Shown here: positions 5,653-14,175 of the stretch, piece after piece
How positions within the stretch are numbered: the stretch's first letter is position 1
How the letters are laid out: each line of letters begins with the position of its first letter
Assembly: GCA_007118795.1 (NCBI GenBank)
Contig: SKQX01000225.1
Coordinates: 1-19,038, forward strand
Direction of reading: 5' to 3'
From: Thermoflexales bacterium
Lineage (GTDB): Bacteria; Chloroflexota; Anaerolineae; B4-G1
Length of the DNA: 19,038 nt
Notes under the pieces: model-generated
Database searches by the model: none
The model's input: the letters and a program-made list of their open reading frames with translations, nothing else
What the model was told of the DNA's origin: nothing
Made by a program: the position numbers and the translations under genes

Positions 5653-8046
5653 CTACCGTTCCACCATCATGGCGACTGTGACGCCGTCACCACCCTCCCT
5701 GTAGTGGGCTGCCCCAAATTCTCGGACCAACGGATGGTTCGCGAGAAAGTCGCGCACAGCTTGCCTCAACGTGCCCGTGCCTTTACCGTGGATGATCCGC
5801 GCTTCCGGCAGCCCGGCGCGCATAGCGCGATCCAGGTACCGATCCAGCTCCTTGAGGGATTCCTCTACGCGGCTCCCTCGGAGGTCGATGCTCCTGCCCG
5901 GAGACGGCGGCGTCTCCGTCCTGACCGACGGCCCTTCGGTAGCCGGCTCTGCCGGCTCTCCTTGCCGGCGCTCCAGGGCCGCCACGGCGACTTGAGTCCG
6001 CGCTCGCCCAACCTGAACCTCGGCTTCCCCTTCTGCGACTTTCAGCACCTCGCCCTCCGATTTCAAGGGCCGTACCCAGACTCTGTCACCCGGCTGGATT
6101 GCGCGCCTCTCTGTGACACTGGACCATTCATCTTTTCTCCCTGGCTCCCGCGCCGGCCGCGGCTCTGCCTTCGGCATCTCGGACTCGAGGGTTTCCAGCT
6201 CCTCCGCCACCGTCCTGACCGCGTCCACGGGCACCGCGGCCGCTCTCAAGCGGCTTCGCAGTTGGCGCATCTCTGTGCGGAGGGTCTCCAGCGACTCGGT
6301 GGCCTCCCGGCTTGCCTCCTCCAGGATCTGTCGCCGCTCGTCATCAATATCGGCCAGCCTGGTCTGGAGCTCCTCCAGTACCCGCTTCGCCTCGGCCCGT
6401 GCTGAGTCGGCTTCTTCTCGCGCCTGCGCCATCTCAATGCGCAGTCGATGAATGTCATCGAGCATATCCTGGGTACGCCGATCCTCCGCGGAGACCATCT
6501 CCCGTGCCTCCTCGACGATCCCCTGCGGCATATTCAGGCGTCGGGCGATGGTCAGTGCATTCGAACGTCCGGGCAACCCGATGCTCAGCCGGTAGGTGGG
6601 ACTGAGCGATTCCGCATCGAACTCGACCGACCCGTTCCGCGTGCCCGGTGTGAGTTGCGCGTAGGTCTTCAGCTCAGGATAGTGCGTGGCGACAAACGTG
6701 GTCGATTGCCGCCTCCGGAAATGCTCGAGTAGTGCCCGGGCCAGTGCAGACCCCTCGGCAGGGTCGGTGCCCGCCCCCAGCTCATCCAACAGTACCAGAC
6801 TGCGCTCATCGGCCTCATCCAGGAAGGAGATGATGTTCGTGATGTGCGCGGAAAAGGTGGAAAGGCTCTGCTCGATCGACTGTTCGTCGCCGATATCGGC
6901 GTATACACCGTCAAATGGCGAGAGCGCCGAGCCTGGCTCCACCGGAATGTGGAGGCCAGCTTGGGCCATCACGGTCAACAAGCCCACGGTCTTCAGGCTC
7001 ACCGTCTTACCTCCGGTGTTGGGCCCGGTGATGACCAGCACGAAGGTCTCCTCATCAAGTTCTACGTCGATGGGGACCACCCCTTCGGGATCGAGCAGCG
7101 GATGGCGGGCCCCCAACAGGCGGATGGTCGATCCTGGGTGGGCATCTGTGCGGTCTGCGAAGGCCGCCAGCTCCGGTTCCGAAGCGTCCATCGCTTCAGC
7201 GTACTTCGCCTTTGCGAAGCTTGCGTCGAGCTGCCCTAACGCCTCCACCGTCTCCTCAATGACCAGTGCGTTCTGACCGATCTGGTGTGAGAGGGCGGCC
7301 AGGATACGCCGTACCTCTTCCTCCTCCTCAAGTTGCAGCTCGCGCCAATCGTTATTCAGATCGACCACGGACAGAGGTTCGATGAACAGCGTCACCCCCG
7401 AAGCCGATCGATCGTGTACCACCCCACGGATCTTCTCCTTGAACTGTGCCTTGAGAGGGATCACGTACCGGTTTTCCCTGCGTGTGATGATCGCCTCCTG
7501 CAGGTAAGGCGCGTTTTGGGAGGCGCTGATGATGTTCTGGAGCTTGGCCTGGATGCGGTCGTGCGCGATGCCCACCTCGCGACGGATGCGGCTCAGTGCG
7601 GGGGAGGCCTGGTCGCGAACAGCGCCCTGATCGTCGATACAGCGGTTGATCTCCTCGATAATCTTACCGCACGGCTGAATCCCATCTGCAACTCGGCATA
7701 GCTGGGGAAAGCTGTTCCTTAATCGGCTCAAGGTACGGTGGAGCCTTCGACCTGCAGCCAGGGTATCCCTCACGTCCAGCAGGTCACCCGGCGTCAGGAT
7801 CCTCCCTCGCTGGGCATCCGCCGTCAGCGGGCGAACATCGTGCGCGCCCCCGACAGAGGTCCCTGGTCTGTCACGCAGGAGGGTCCGAGCTTCACTGGTG
7901 GCCGCCAATCGGCTCTGAATCTCCCCACAATCCGACGTCGGTCGCAGGGCCAGGACCATCTCCCGGCCTGCCGAGAAACTGGTGTGCGCCGAAAGGAGCT
8001 GGAGGATCTTCGGATACTCCAGCGTGGACAGATGTCTATCGTTCAC
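5653..8046 (-). CDS. mutS2: MutS2: ribosome-splitting / anti-recombination ATPase with Smr domain
   Basis: The 797-residue length matches full-length MutS2. It lacks the mismatch-recognition domain of MutS1. In order: a helical lever/clamp region (about 1-300); an ATPase core with Walker A GPNTGGKT (341-348) and Walker B LVLLDELGAGTDPAEG (417 onward); a THYPELK switch motif; a long Glu/Arg-rich coiled coil; a KOW-like segment (RAIQPGDRVWVRPLKSEGEVL); and a C-terminal Smr domain (about 719-797) with DLRG (721-724) and HGKGTG (753-758). MutS2 proteins have been linked to suppression of homologous recombination and, in Bacillus, to rescue of collided ribosomes. The start is a GTG that overlaps the TGA of the CvpA-like gene (GTGA), implying coupled translation. 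The cvpA-mutS2 order is common in bacteria. Nothing suggests damage or transfer. Confidence 0.95.
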   Translation of the reverse strand: MNDRHLSTLEYPKILQLLSAHTSFSAGREMVLALRPTSDCGEIQSRLAATSEARTLLRDRPGTSVGGAHDVRPLTADAQRGRILTPGDLLDVRDTLAAGRRLHRTLSRLRNSFPQLCRVADGIQPCGKIIEEINRCIDDQGAVRDQASPALSRIRREVGIAHDRIQAKLQNIISASQNAPYLQEAIITRRENRYVIPLKAQFKEKIRGVVHDRSASGVTLFIEPLSVVDLNNDWRELQLEEEEEVRRILAALSHQIGQNALVIEETVEALGQLDASFAKAKYAEAMDASEPELAAFADRTDAHPGSTIRLLGARHPLLDPEGVVPIDVELDEETFVLVITGPNTGGKTVSLKTVGLLTVMAQAGLHIPVEPGSALSPFDGVYADIGDEQSIEQSLSTFSAHITNIISFLDEADERSLVLLDELGAGTDPAEGSALARALLEHFRRRQSTTFVATHYPELKTYAQLTPGTRNGSVEFDAESLSPTYRLSIGLPGRSNALTIARRLNMPQGIVEEAREMVSAEDRRTQDMLDDIHRLRIEMAQAREEADSARAEAKRVLEELQTRLADIDDERRQILEEASREATESLETLRTEMRQLRSRLRAAAVPVDAVRTVAEELETLESEMPKAEPRPAREPGRKDEWSSVTERRAIQPGDRVWVRPLKSEGEVLKVAEGEAEVQVGRARTQVAVAALERRQGEPAEPATEGPSVRTETPPSPGRSIDLRGSRVEESLKELDRYLDRAMRAGLPEARIIHGKGTGTLRQAVRDFLANHPLVREFGAAHYREGGDGVTVAMMVER

Positions 8047-8717
8047 GAGAGATCCAGATCGTAGATATAGATGGCCGGTGGTCGTCCGGCGAACCAGAAG
8101 GACTGTCCGCGGTAATGCAGTTCGATCACGCGTTTCAGCTCGGGGCGCAGAGAAGCCTCATCCTCAACAGGCCGTCCAGCTCGTCCGTACCCGATGGTGC
8201 TGAACAGCAGTGCGGCGACCAGGACGCCGACGGCCAAATAGATCACCGCACCCCCTACTCGGTCCATAGGCCCGAGGAGGGCCAGATGTGTCTCTTCGAA
8301 CGAAGCCCGGAAGAGCAGTTCTAGGATAATCCACAGAACGCCCGCCAGCGCCGCGAACGAGAGCGCCAGTGCGGAGTAGTCAACTGGGCCTGGAGGAGCC
8401 CCGCCCAGGCCCACGGTCCCCAGGATGTTAAGGAAGCTCCGAGAATAGGGGGTGAGGACCGGATAGAAGCTCGCCGCCAGTCCCGTCGCAAGGTAGCCGG
8501 CCAGCCCCGTCAGGATCCCCCCCAGGATCGTCCGCATCGCGCCGAGGGCAGCGAAGCTTACCACGACGAAAAGCATAATCACATCGATCCCCGCCAGGTC
8601 GCGAGGTCCCAGGAAGTAATAGGACGCGATCCCCACGACTCCCAGAGTCTCGATCACGATAGCCGTGATCCACCGTCCCTCTGCTCTCCTATCTGGGGTG
8701 TTCTCGAATAGCGTCAT
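8043..8717 (-). CDS. CvpA-family integral membrane protein
   Basis: This 224-residue protein has about five hydrophobic helices (about 16-36, 44-62, 64-86, 117-137 and 153-175) and a soluble tail of about 50 residues. The Gly-rich second and third helices and the segment GPMDRVGGAVIYLAVGVLVAALL match the CvpA family (colicin V production protein). The family's role is linked to envelope homeostasis but remains poorly defined. Location directly before mutS2, with a 4-nt GTGA overlap, supports the call because cvpA-mutS2 pairs recur widely. I prefer the ATG at 8717, which has GGAGG 5 nt upstream. The ATG at 8732 would place that ribosome site inside the gene. The N-terminal helix is extra compared with the usual four-helix CvpA core. 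Confidence 0.75.
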   Translation of the reverse strand: MTLFENTPDRRAEGRWITAIVIETLGVVGIASYYFLGPRDLAGIDVIMLFVVVSFAALGAMRTILGGILTGLAGYLATGLAASFYPVLTPYSRSFLNILGTVGLGGAPPGPVDYSALALSFAALAGVLWIILELLFRASFEETHLALLGPMDRVGGAVIYLAVGVLVAALLFSTIGYGRAGRPVEDEASLRPELKRVIELHYRGQSFWFAGRPPAIYIYDLDLS

Positions 8718-8834
8718 CCTTCCCTCCGGCATCGCAGCTTCTGAGAGCCGACCGGTGTGTAGCTGTCACGGGCTGGTTGAGTGTGGAGTGGTCGGTCTTG
8801 TTGTGAAGCTCATCCATCGTCCCGCGCGTCGTCT

Positions 8835-8862
8835 ACTATAGCACACCGCACGTCTGCAGCAA
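8835..8862 (-). promoter_or_regulatory. Promoter of the cvpA-mutS2-moaD operon
   Basis: On the minus strand TTGCTG (8862-8857) and TATAGT (8840-8835) are spaced by 16 bp. The expected start near 8828 gives a 5' leader of about 110 nt before the CvpA-like gene. The site lies just past the folD terminator, as expected for a new transcription unit. Confidence 0.6.
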
Positions 8863-8894
8863 GTCCACGCCCTTGCCAGAGAGGAGCTGACACC

Positions 8895-8935
8895 AAAAAG
8901 GGACGGCCCGTCCTGATTGGACGACGGGCCGTCCC
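8895..8935 (-). terminator. folD: Strong intrinsic terminator of folD copy 1
   Basis: A perfect 13-bp GC-rich stem (8923-8935 with 8900-8912) closes a 10-nt loop. On the minus strand it is followed immediately by five T residues (8899-8895). It lies 70 bp after the folD stop codon and separates folD from the cvpA-mutS2 operon. Confidence 0.9.
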
Positions 8936-9004
8936 CGTTCTCGCGCCAAGGTCTTGCCAAATAACCTTCGCCCTACGCTGTGTTTCGGCTGTGACGGGAA
9001 CCGA

Positions 9005-9967
9005 CTAGCTGCTCGCCTGGCTTGCCTCCTTGCCCAGGCGCGCCGGGCTGACGGGCACTCTGGAGACACGGCTCGCCTCCCGCACCCCCAGTCGGGCCTG
9101 GCGCTCCGCAGCCGTCATCGTGTTTCGCATCAGCATCGCGTTCGTCATCGGCCCTGTGCCTCCCGGTACCGGCGTAATGGCGCTCGCGATCTCCTTGACG
9201 TTTTCGAAGTCTACGTCACCCACCCACTCTCCGTCCATCTCCGCGAAGCCGAAGTCCAGCACCGTTGCGCCTTCCTTCACCATGCCCGCGGTGATCAAGT
9301 GGGCCACGCCGGTCACACTGGCCAGGATGTCGGCCTCCTCCGTCATCGCGGACAGAGGCTTCGTGTGCAGATCGCAGACCGTCACGGTGGCCCAATGGCG
9401 CGTGAGCAGCAGCGATAGGGGCTTCCCGATCAAATTGCTGGCCCCGACGATCACCGCCCGCTGCCCATCCACCGTGATGTTGTAGCGCTTCAGCAGCTCC
9501 AGTCCGCCCAGGGGCGTCGCCGGGACGAAGTACGGACCCACGTTCTGCGGCTGATCGACGAAGGCCGCGCGCGCCAGGCGTCCGGCGTTCAACGGATGGG
9601 CCCCATCGATGTCTTTTCCGGGATCCAGAGCCTCGATGACGACCTCCGACCGGATGCTCTCAGGCAACGGCTGCTGGATGATAACACCGTTGACGGTATC
9701 ATCTCCGTTCAGGTTGCGGATCAACCGCACCATCTCCTCCTCCGTCACGTCGGCGGAGCGCGTGTGGGCGACAAAGGTGATGCCGACCTTGTTGCACGTG
9801 CGCTCAATCATTCCGCCATAGCTGACTGAAGCGGGGTCGTCGCCGGCGCGAACCAACGCCAGTGTTGGCGGGGCACCGTACTCGTCTTGATATGACTCGA
9901 CTTCCTGTGCGATCTCGTTCAGAATCATCTTCGACACTTGTCGACCGTCCAGAATCCTGGCGCTCAT
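9005..9967 (-). CDS. folD: FolD-family methylene-THF dehydrogenase/cyclohydrolase, copy 1 (atypical active site)
   Basis: This 320-residue protein belongs to the FolD family, which interconverts methylene-, methenyl- and formyl-THF in the methyl branch of the Wood-Ljungdahl pathway and in C1 metabolism. Visible motifs are GDDPASVSY (42-50), IIQQPLP, GKDIDGAHPLNAGRL, PATPLGGLELLKR, the nucleotide-binding VGASNLIGKP, and ITPVPGGTGPMTN. Aligned without gaps to E. coli FolD, Tyr50 is kept, but the catalytic Lys54 is Ile54. The Gln and Asp of the active site (QQPLP, KDIDG) are kept. The end of the second Rossmann strand reads VCDLHT. That puts an Asp near the adenosine ribose and no basic residue, so NAD rather than NADP use is plausible. 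About 30 extra residues follow the usual C-terminus. The ATG at 9967 was chosen because AGGGAGG lies 6 nt upstream and the family's usual start (SARILDG) follows. The gene is monocistronic, with its own promoter and terminator. Confidence 0.92.
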   Translation of the reverse strand: MSARILDGRQVSKMILNEIAQEVESYQDEYGAPPTLALVRAGDDPASVSYGGMIERTCNKVGITFVAHTRSADVTEEEMVRLIRNLNGDDTVNGVIIQQPLPESIRSEVVIEALDPGKDIDGAHPLNAGRLARAAFVDQPQNVGPYFVPATPLGGLELLKRYNITVDGQRAVIVGASNLIGKPLSLLLTRHWATVTVCDLHTKPLSAMTEEADILASVTGVAHLITAGMVKEGATVLDFGFAEMDGEWVGDVDFENVKEIASAITPVPGGTGPMTNAMLMRNTMTAAERQARLGVREASRVSRVPVSPARLGKEASQASS

Positions 9968-10049
9968 CTCAACCCTCCCTTTAAGTATTCTGCGCACCCG
10001 TTAATGCTCTCGCGTGTGCTTGCTTGTTCGTGTTTCTTCATTCGATGGT

Positions 10050-10078
10050 ATCCTATCACACTGGTGCAGCCTTGTCAT
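10050..10078 (-). promoter_or_regulatory. folD: Extended -10 promoter of folD copy 1
   Basis: On the minus strand ATGACA (10078-10073, five of six) and TAGGAT (10055-10050) are 17 bp apart. A TGN extended -10 element precedes the latter. The predicted leader is about 75 nt before the folD ATG. Confidence 0.55.
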
Positions 10079-10266
10079 CGGCTGAAGTATCCATCTTCCT
10101 CTCGTGTCTTGTCCCTGCGAGAAAAGCGCGGGTTGTCCGGCTCAGCCCTGGGCATTCCATCTAGCGGGCATTAGTCACTGGTCTCAGCGTCTTATACGTC
10201 ATGTCGCGGAGACACAAGCTACCAGTCATGAGCAGTTTGGTCGCAAGGTGCATAGGCCAGATAGGT

Positions 10267-10295
10267 TTGCAGATCCATCCTCAGGATGATATAAT
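10267..10295 (+). promoter_or_regulatory. Promoter of the first response regulator
   Basis: TTGCAG (10267-10272) and a perfect TATAAT (10290-10295) are separated by 17 bp. Transcription should start near 10302, leaving a leader of about 24 nt that contains the ribosome site GAGGA. Confidence 0.75.
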
Positions 10296-10325
10296 CTTGA
10301 ACATCGTACTCTAGTGAGGACCGAG

Positions 10326-11000
10326 ATGATCGGACAACCAATACGCGTCCTGTTGGCCGACGACCATGCTGTCGTCCGTCAGGGTACCCGAGAACTGCTG
10401 GACCGCGAGAAGGACGTCAATGTCATTGCCGAGGCCAGCGATGGGCGGGAAGCCGTGCAGCTGGCCATCCGGGAACGCCCCGATGTGGTCGTGATGGACT
10501 TCGCCATGCCGGAGCTCAACGGCATTGAGGCGACAAGACAGATCAAGGCGGTTGCTCCCGGTATCGCAGTGCTCGTGTTGACTGCCTACGATAGCCATCA
10601 GTACATCTTCGCTTTCTTGGAGGCAGGAGCAGCCGGCTATTTGCTCAAGGACGTCCAGGTGGATGAGTTGGTGCAGGCTATTCGCGCGGTCCACGCCGGA
10701 GAGTCCATCCTCCATCCGGCCATTGCCCGCAAGGTCGTCGATCGCTTCGCCCAGCCCCAGGAAGACCTGTATACTATCCACGCCACCTTGGATGCCCTCA
10801 CTGAGCGGGAGCTCGAGGTGATCAAACTGGCTGCCAAAGGGATGTCCAACCGCGAGATTGCGCAAGAGCTGACCATCAGCGTTCGCACGGTTCAGACTCA
10901 TCTCACGAACGTGTTCAACAAGATGGGCGTGGGCTCTCGCACGGAGGCGGTAGTCCACGCACTCCGGAAGGGGTGGATTACCCTCGAGGACACCCTGTGA
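10326..11000 (+). CDS. NarL/FixJ-family response regulator (receiver + LuxR-type HTH)
   Basis: This 224-residue protein has a receiver domain (about 6-122) followed by a LuxR-type helix-turn-helix (about 158-218). The acidic pair D12-D13, the phospho-acceptor D58 in VVMDFAMP, the switch Thr in VLVLTAYD and the Lys in YLLKDV are all present, so it should be phosphorylatable. The HTH reads LTERELEVIKLAAKGMSNREIAQELTIS, then RTVQTHL. I use ATG 10326, with GAGGA 5 nt upstream; a GTG at 10314 in the same frame overlaps that ribosome site. The next gene is a histidine kinase of the matching HisKA_3 class, 361 bp downstream, which is the obvious partner. Position beside folD and fhs suggests control of C1 genes, which is inference. 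Confidence 0.93.
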   Translation: MIGQPIRVLLADDHAVVRQGTRELLDREKDVNVIAEASDGREAVQLAIRERPDVVVMDFAMPELNGIEATRQIKAVAPGIAVLVLTAYDSHQYIFAFLEAGAAGYLLKDVQVDELVQAIRAVHAGESILHPAIARKVVDRFAQPQEDLYTIHATLDALTERELEVIKLAAKGMSNREIAQELTISVRTVQTHLTNVFNKMGVGSRTEAVVHALRKGWITLEDTL

Positions 11001-11361
11001 CCGACTCGTGCCCGGGAGTGCGGGCGAGATCTTCCGCGCCGAGCGCGGCAGCGTCGCTATCAAAGCGCGCCTTGCGCCCTGACTCTTGGCTTTCCACCGC
11101 CGGTTTGCCGGAGATCCTCCGCCGGATAGCATGCTGATCGCCTGCAGGAGTTCTCCAACGTCATCAGGCTGTGCTTGTGGTTTCCGATGGAGTCAGGTTC
11201 CACAGGGTCTGCACTGAAGGACTGTTTCACGATGGTGTTTTGCGATGTCAAGTGCCCCGGTGTCCGGTTTTTGGCAAGGCTCTCGCTAGCCGAGTCTATC
11301 CTGAGAGCGATGACCGTCCGGCTGAGCCGGCGCGTCGTGTCGGGGGGGAGGTCGACAAGTT
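11001..11361. other. Intergenic region upstream of the histidine kinase
   Basis: There is no credible gene in these 361 bp. A 6-bp GC-rich hairpin with 3-nt loop (CCGCGC/GCGCGG, 11034-11048) sits 34 bp after the response-regulator stop. It lacks a T run, so it is at best a weak terminator. The best promoter-like pair is TTGGCA (11271-11276) with TCTATC (11295-11300), 18 bp apart and a poor match. The kinase may be read partly from the upstream promoter. Confidence 0.45.
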
Positions 11362-12975
11362 ATGCTGAATAGCCCAGCTCAAGCGAACAACCGTCGTTCG
11401 GTGGGCGACGCCGCGTCCCGTCTGGAGACCATCCACGAGGTCACCACCACCCTGACCCAGTCGTTCAATCTGGAGCAGACCCTCGACGACATCCTCGACA
11501 AGATCCTGGAGGTCCTCGGGCTTGGGGCCGGTGCGATCTACCTTCTGAATGACGAGGCCCAGGGGCTGACGCTGGTGGCCCATCGGGACCTTCCTTCCGA
11601 GGTGACCGCAGAACCCGATGGACTGGCGTCCTCTCGTATTCTCGCGCGCCATGACGAGCTCCAATGCAAGCTGGCGGGGCCCCTGCGCGCCAGGGGCGAG
11701 ATCAACGGATTGCTGGTTGTGGGCGATCGGCGGGCCTGTCCGATACTACGCCAGGACGAGGAGCTGCTTGACACGGTCTGCAACACCATGGGTGTCTTCG
11801 TGGAGAACGTGCGGCTCTACCAGGAGCAGGCTCGCCAGCTGGAGATCGAACGTTCGGTCATCCAGGTGACGGAACAGGTCACCTCGGAGCTGGAGCTCGA
11901 ACGCGTCCTCCCGAAGGTGATGGAGATCGCAGCGGATCTCGCTGACGCGGACGGTGGCGTGATGGCGCTACTGGACGAGGAGCGAAACACCATCCGCTAT
12001 CCCTACGTCCATCATCTCCCACCTGAGTTGGTGGATGTGACGGTCTCAGCAGGCGAGGGGCTGTCGGGACAGGTCATAGCCACCGGTGAGCCCATCATCA
12101 TCGACAACTATGCGGACTACCGCCATGCCGTGCCGGCTTTTGTCCAGGCGGGGCTCACCAGCGTCGCGACCGTGCCTGTGGTAAAAGGGGATAGGATCTT
12201 CGGCGCGCTGAGCGTTCTCAGCATCAGCCAGGCTAAGGCTTTCTCGGAGCGCGAGATAGCGATTCTCACGGCCATCGGACGCCAGGCGGGCATCGCCGTT
12301 GAGAACGCGTATCTCTACGAGAACATGCGCTTCTACGCCCGACAGATCACGCAGGCTCAGGAGAATGAGCGCCGGCGTATCGCCCGGGAGCTCCACGACG
12401 ATACGATCCAGTCGCTCGTGGGGTTGTCCCGGCACCTGGAGGCCCTCACCGCTTCTGATGATCTGCTGTCTCCCCAGGCTTCTGGGCGGGTTCGCGAGCT
12501 CCAGAGGGCCACCAGACAGATGATCGAGCGGATGCGCCGCTTCAGCCAGGATCTGCGGCCCTCCATCCTCGACGACCTCGGCCTTCTGCCTACGCTCGAA
12601 GAGCTGGTCAGTGACCTGGATCGACAGCCGGGGATGCGCGCGGAGCTTCGATTGAAGGGCGAGGAGAGAAGGCTGTCATCGGAGATGGAGCTGACCTTGT
12701 TCCGCATCGCTCAAGAGGCGCTGAGCAACATCAGAAAGCACGCTGATGCCAGCCAGGTCATCATCACAGTGGAAATGGGTGACAGCAGAGTGCGGGTCAC
12801 GGTGCAGGATGACGGGACAGGCTTCGAACCGCCGTCGCTGACGGACCATCGCGCGACGGGGGGTAAGTTGGGACTCATTGGGATGCACGAACGGGCTCGC
12901 TTGCTGGGGGGATCCTTGATGGTGGACTCCGAACCAGGCAGGGGGACTCGTGTGATGGTCAGTGTGCCCGCCTAG
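11362..12975 (+). CDS. Cytoplasmic GAF-GAF sensor histidine kinase (NarL-partner type)
   Basis: This 537-residue protein has no membrane segment or signal peptide. It holds two GAF domains (about 20-155 and 175-322) joined by a helical linker, then a HisKA_3 dimerisation/phospho-acceptor domain and an HATPase domain. The phospho-acceptor is H345 in ARELHDDTIQSL. The N box has N456 in EALSNIRKHA, and the G boxes are DDGTGF (483-488) and GLIGMHERARLLGG (504 onward). This layout belongs to the kinases that pair with NarL-type regulators, two of which flank it. GAF domains bind small ligands, haem, iron-sulfur clusters or cyclic nucleotides; the ligand here is not evident. The sensor must read a cytoplasmic signal, which would suit redox or C1-pool status (inference). 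GGAGG lies 10 nt before the ATG. The folD copy downstream starts only 20 bp after its stop, so kinase and enzyme are co-transcribed. Confidence 0.93.
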   Translation: MLNSPAQANNRRSVGDAASRLETIHEVTTTLTQSFNLEQTLDDILDKILEVLGLGAGAIYLLNDEAQGLTLVAHRDLPSEVTAEPDGLASSRILARHDELQCKLAGPLRARGEINGLLVVGDRRACPILRQDEELLDTVCNTMGVFVENVRLYQEQARQLEIERSVIQVTEQVTSELELERVLPKVMEIAADLADADGGVMALLDEERNTIRYPYVHHLPPELVDVTVSAGEGLSGQVIATGEPIIIDNYADYRHAVPAFVQAGLTSVATVPVVKGDRIFGALSVLSISQAKAFSEREIAILTAIGRQAGIAVENAYLYENMRFYARQITQAQENERRRIARELHDDTIQSLVGLSRHLEALTASDDLLSPQASGRVRELQRATRQMIERMRRFSQDLRPSILDDLGLLPTLEELVSDLDRQPGMRAELRLKGEERRLSSEMELTLFRIAQEALSNIRKHADASQVIITVEMGDSRVRVTVQDDGTGFEPPSLTDHRATGGKLGLIGMHERARLLGGSLMVDSEPGRGTRVMVSVPA

Positions 12976-12995
12976 AGGCAGAAGGAGAACGAAAG

Positions 12996-14153
12996 ATGAG
13001 CATTGAGGAGATCATCGAAGCCAAGATAAAGCCGCGCCTTATCGAAGCGTTCGGAAGGCAAACGGCTAACGCCCTGGTCACCGAGGCGACCCTGGCCTAC
13101 GTCAGCACCGATGGCAGCGAAGGAGAGAGAGTTGCAGCTTTCATCGACGCCATTCGCTTCGACGAGCGTGTGGTCAATGAATGGGGAGAGGAATTAGCAG
13201 CCGTGGAGGCAGACGAGTGGTTCAGTGTGCTGCGACCATACCTGGAGTCGGAAGAGGAGGCCGAGTCAGCTCGGATCCTGGATGGTCGCGCCATGGCGGA
13301 GGAGGTACGGGAGGAGGTCGTCGCCGCTGTGGGTGAGTTTGAGGAGAAGTACGGCTTTGCGCCTACCATCGCGGTGGTCCGGGCCGGGGACGATCCAGCC
13401 TCGGTGAGCTATGGCAAGATGATCAAACGGTCCTTCGAGGACGCCGGGATGGACTACGTGCTCCACGAGTTGCCCGGAACTACCGACCAGGATCAGATCA
13501 TCGATGTGGTCACTCAACTGAATGCCCAGAGTAGCATCAACGGTATCATGGTGCAGGAACCGCTCCCGCGGGGGATCGACGATATCGCTATCAAGGCTGC
13601 CATCAGACCTGAAAAGGACGCCGATGGTGTGAACCCCATCAACGCGGGACGGTTGGCTCAGGCAGATCCTGTGGGCCGCCAAGGAGCCGTCAAGGAGTAC
13701 CTGGTGCCCGCCACGCCGCTGGGCGGTCTGGAGATGTTGAAGCGGGCCGGGATCACTATCGACGGAGCGCACGCTGTGGTCGTTGGACGTTCCAACATCG
13801 TCGGGCGCCCCATGTCCTTCCTGCTGATGCAGCATCACGCCACGGTCAGTATGTGTCACTCCCACACCCGGCCCTTGGGGGCGGTCACCAGGGGGGCAGA
13901 TATTCTCTGCGTCGCCGTCGGGGTGCCGGAGCTCATCAAGGCGGATATGGTGAAGCCCGGTGCCGTGGTCATCGACTTTGGCTTCAACAGGAAGGGGGAC
14001 AAGTGGGTCGGTGACGTCGCCTTCGACGAGGTGAAGAAAGTGGCGGGCGCCATCACCCCGGTGCCTGGTGGGACCGGTTCCATGACGAATGTGATGCTAA
14101 TGAGGAATGTGCTCGAGGCCGCCGAGCGGCAGGTGCAGCGACGTAGGAAGTGA
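12996..14153 (+). CDS. folD: FolD-family protein, copy 2, with an extra N-terminal domain
   Basis: The product has 385 residues, against the usual 280-300. The FolD part begins at about residue 92 (ARILDGRAM) and has GDDPASVSYGKMIKR, MVQEPLP, EKDADGVNPINAGRL, PATPLGGLEMLKR, VVGRSNIVGRPM, CHSHTRPL and ITPVPGGTGSMTN. Tyr139 matches the catalytic Tyr, but the usual Lys four residues later is Ile143; Lys141 and Lys144 flank it and might substitute. The cofactor loop GRS...CHSHTR resembles NADP-using family members, unlike copy 1. The first 90 residues are acidic and helical (ERVAAFIDAIRFDERVVNEWGEELAAVEADEW) and match no domain I recognise. AAGGAGA precedes the ATG. The gene sits 20 bp behind a histidine kinase, an unusual operon partner for a core folate enzyme. 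Confidence 0.9.
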   Translation: MSIEEIIEAKIKPRLIEAFGRQTANALVTEATLAYVSTDGSEGERVAAFIDAIRFDERVVNEWGEELAAVEADEWFSVLRPYLESEEEAESARILDGRAMAEEVREEVVAAVGEFEEKYGFAPTIAVVRAGDDPASVSYGKMIKRSFEDAGMDYVLHELPGTTDQDQIIDVVTQLNAQSSINGIMVQEPLPRGIDDIAIKAAIRPEKDADGVNPINAGRLAQADPVGRQGAVKEYLVPATPLGGLEMLKRAGITIDGAHAVVVGRSNIVGRPMSFLLMQHHATVSMCHSHTRPLGAVTRGADILCVAVGVPELIKADMVKPGAVVIDFGFNRKGDKWVGDVAFDEVKKVAGAITPVPGGTGSMTNVMLMRNVLEAAERQVQRRRK

Positions 14154-14175
14154 ACCGCGCCGGGGAACAGATCGT

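Larger units (their letters stand above)
9968..10325. other. Divergent intergenic region between folD copy 1 and the first response regulator
   Basis: This gap of about 358 bp holds two divergent promoters, one for folD (10050-10078) and one for the response regulator (10267-10295), with roughly 190 bp between them. I see no gene, and no clear operator repeat in the middle. The layout would allow the response regulator to control both directions, but no binding site can be named. Confidence 0.6.

Noticed and set aside
5704..6405. Plus-strand ORF of 233 codons opposite mutS2
   Set aside because: It is an antisense shadow of a clear MutS2 gene with all motifs.
10314..10325. GTG start for the first response regulator
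   Set aside because: It overlaps the GAGGA ribosome site that serves the ATG at 10326, which gives a normal receiver N-terminus.
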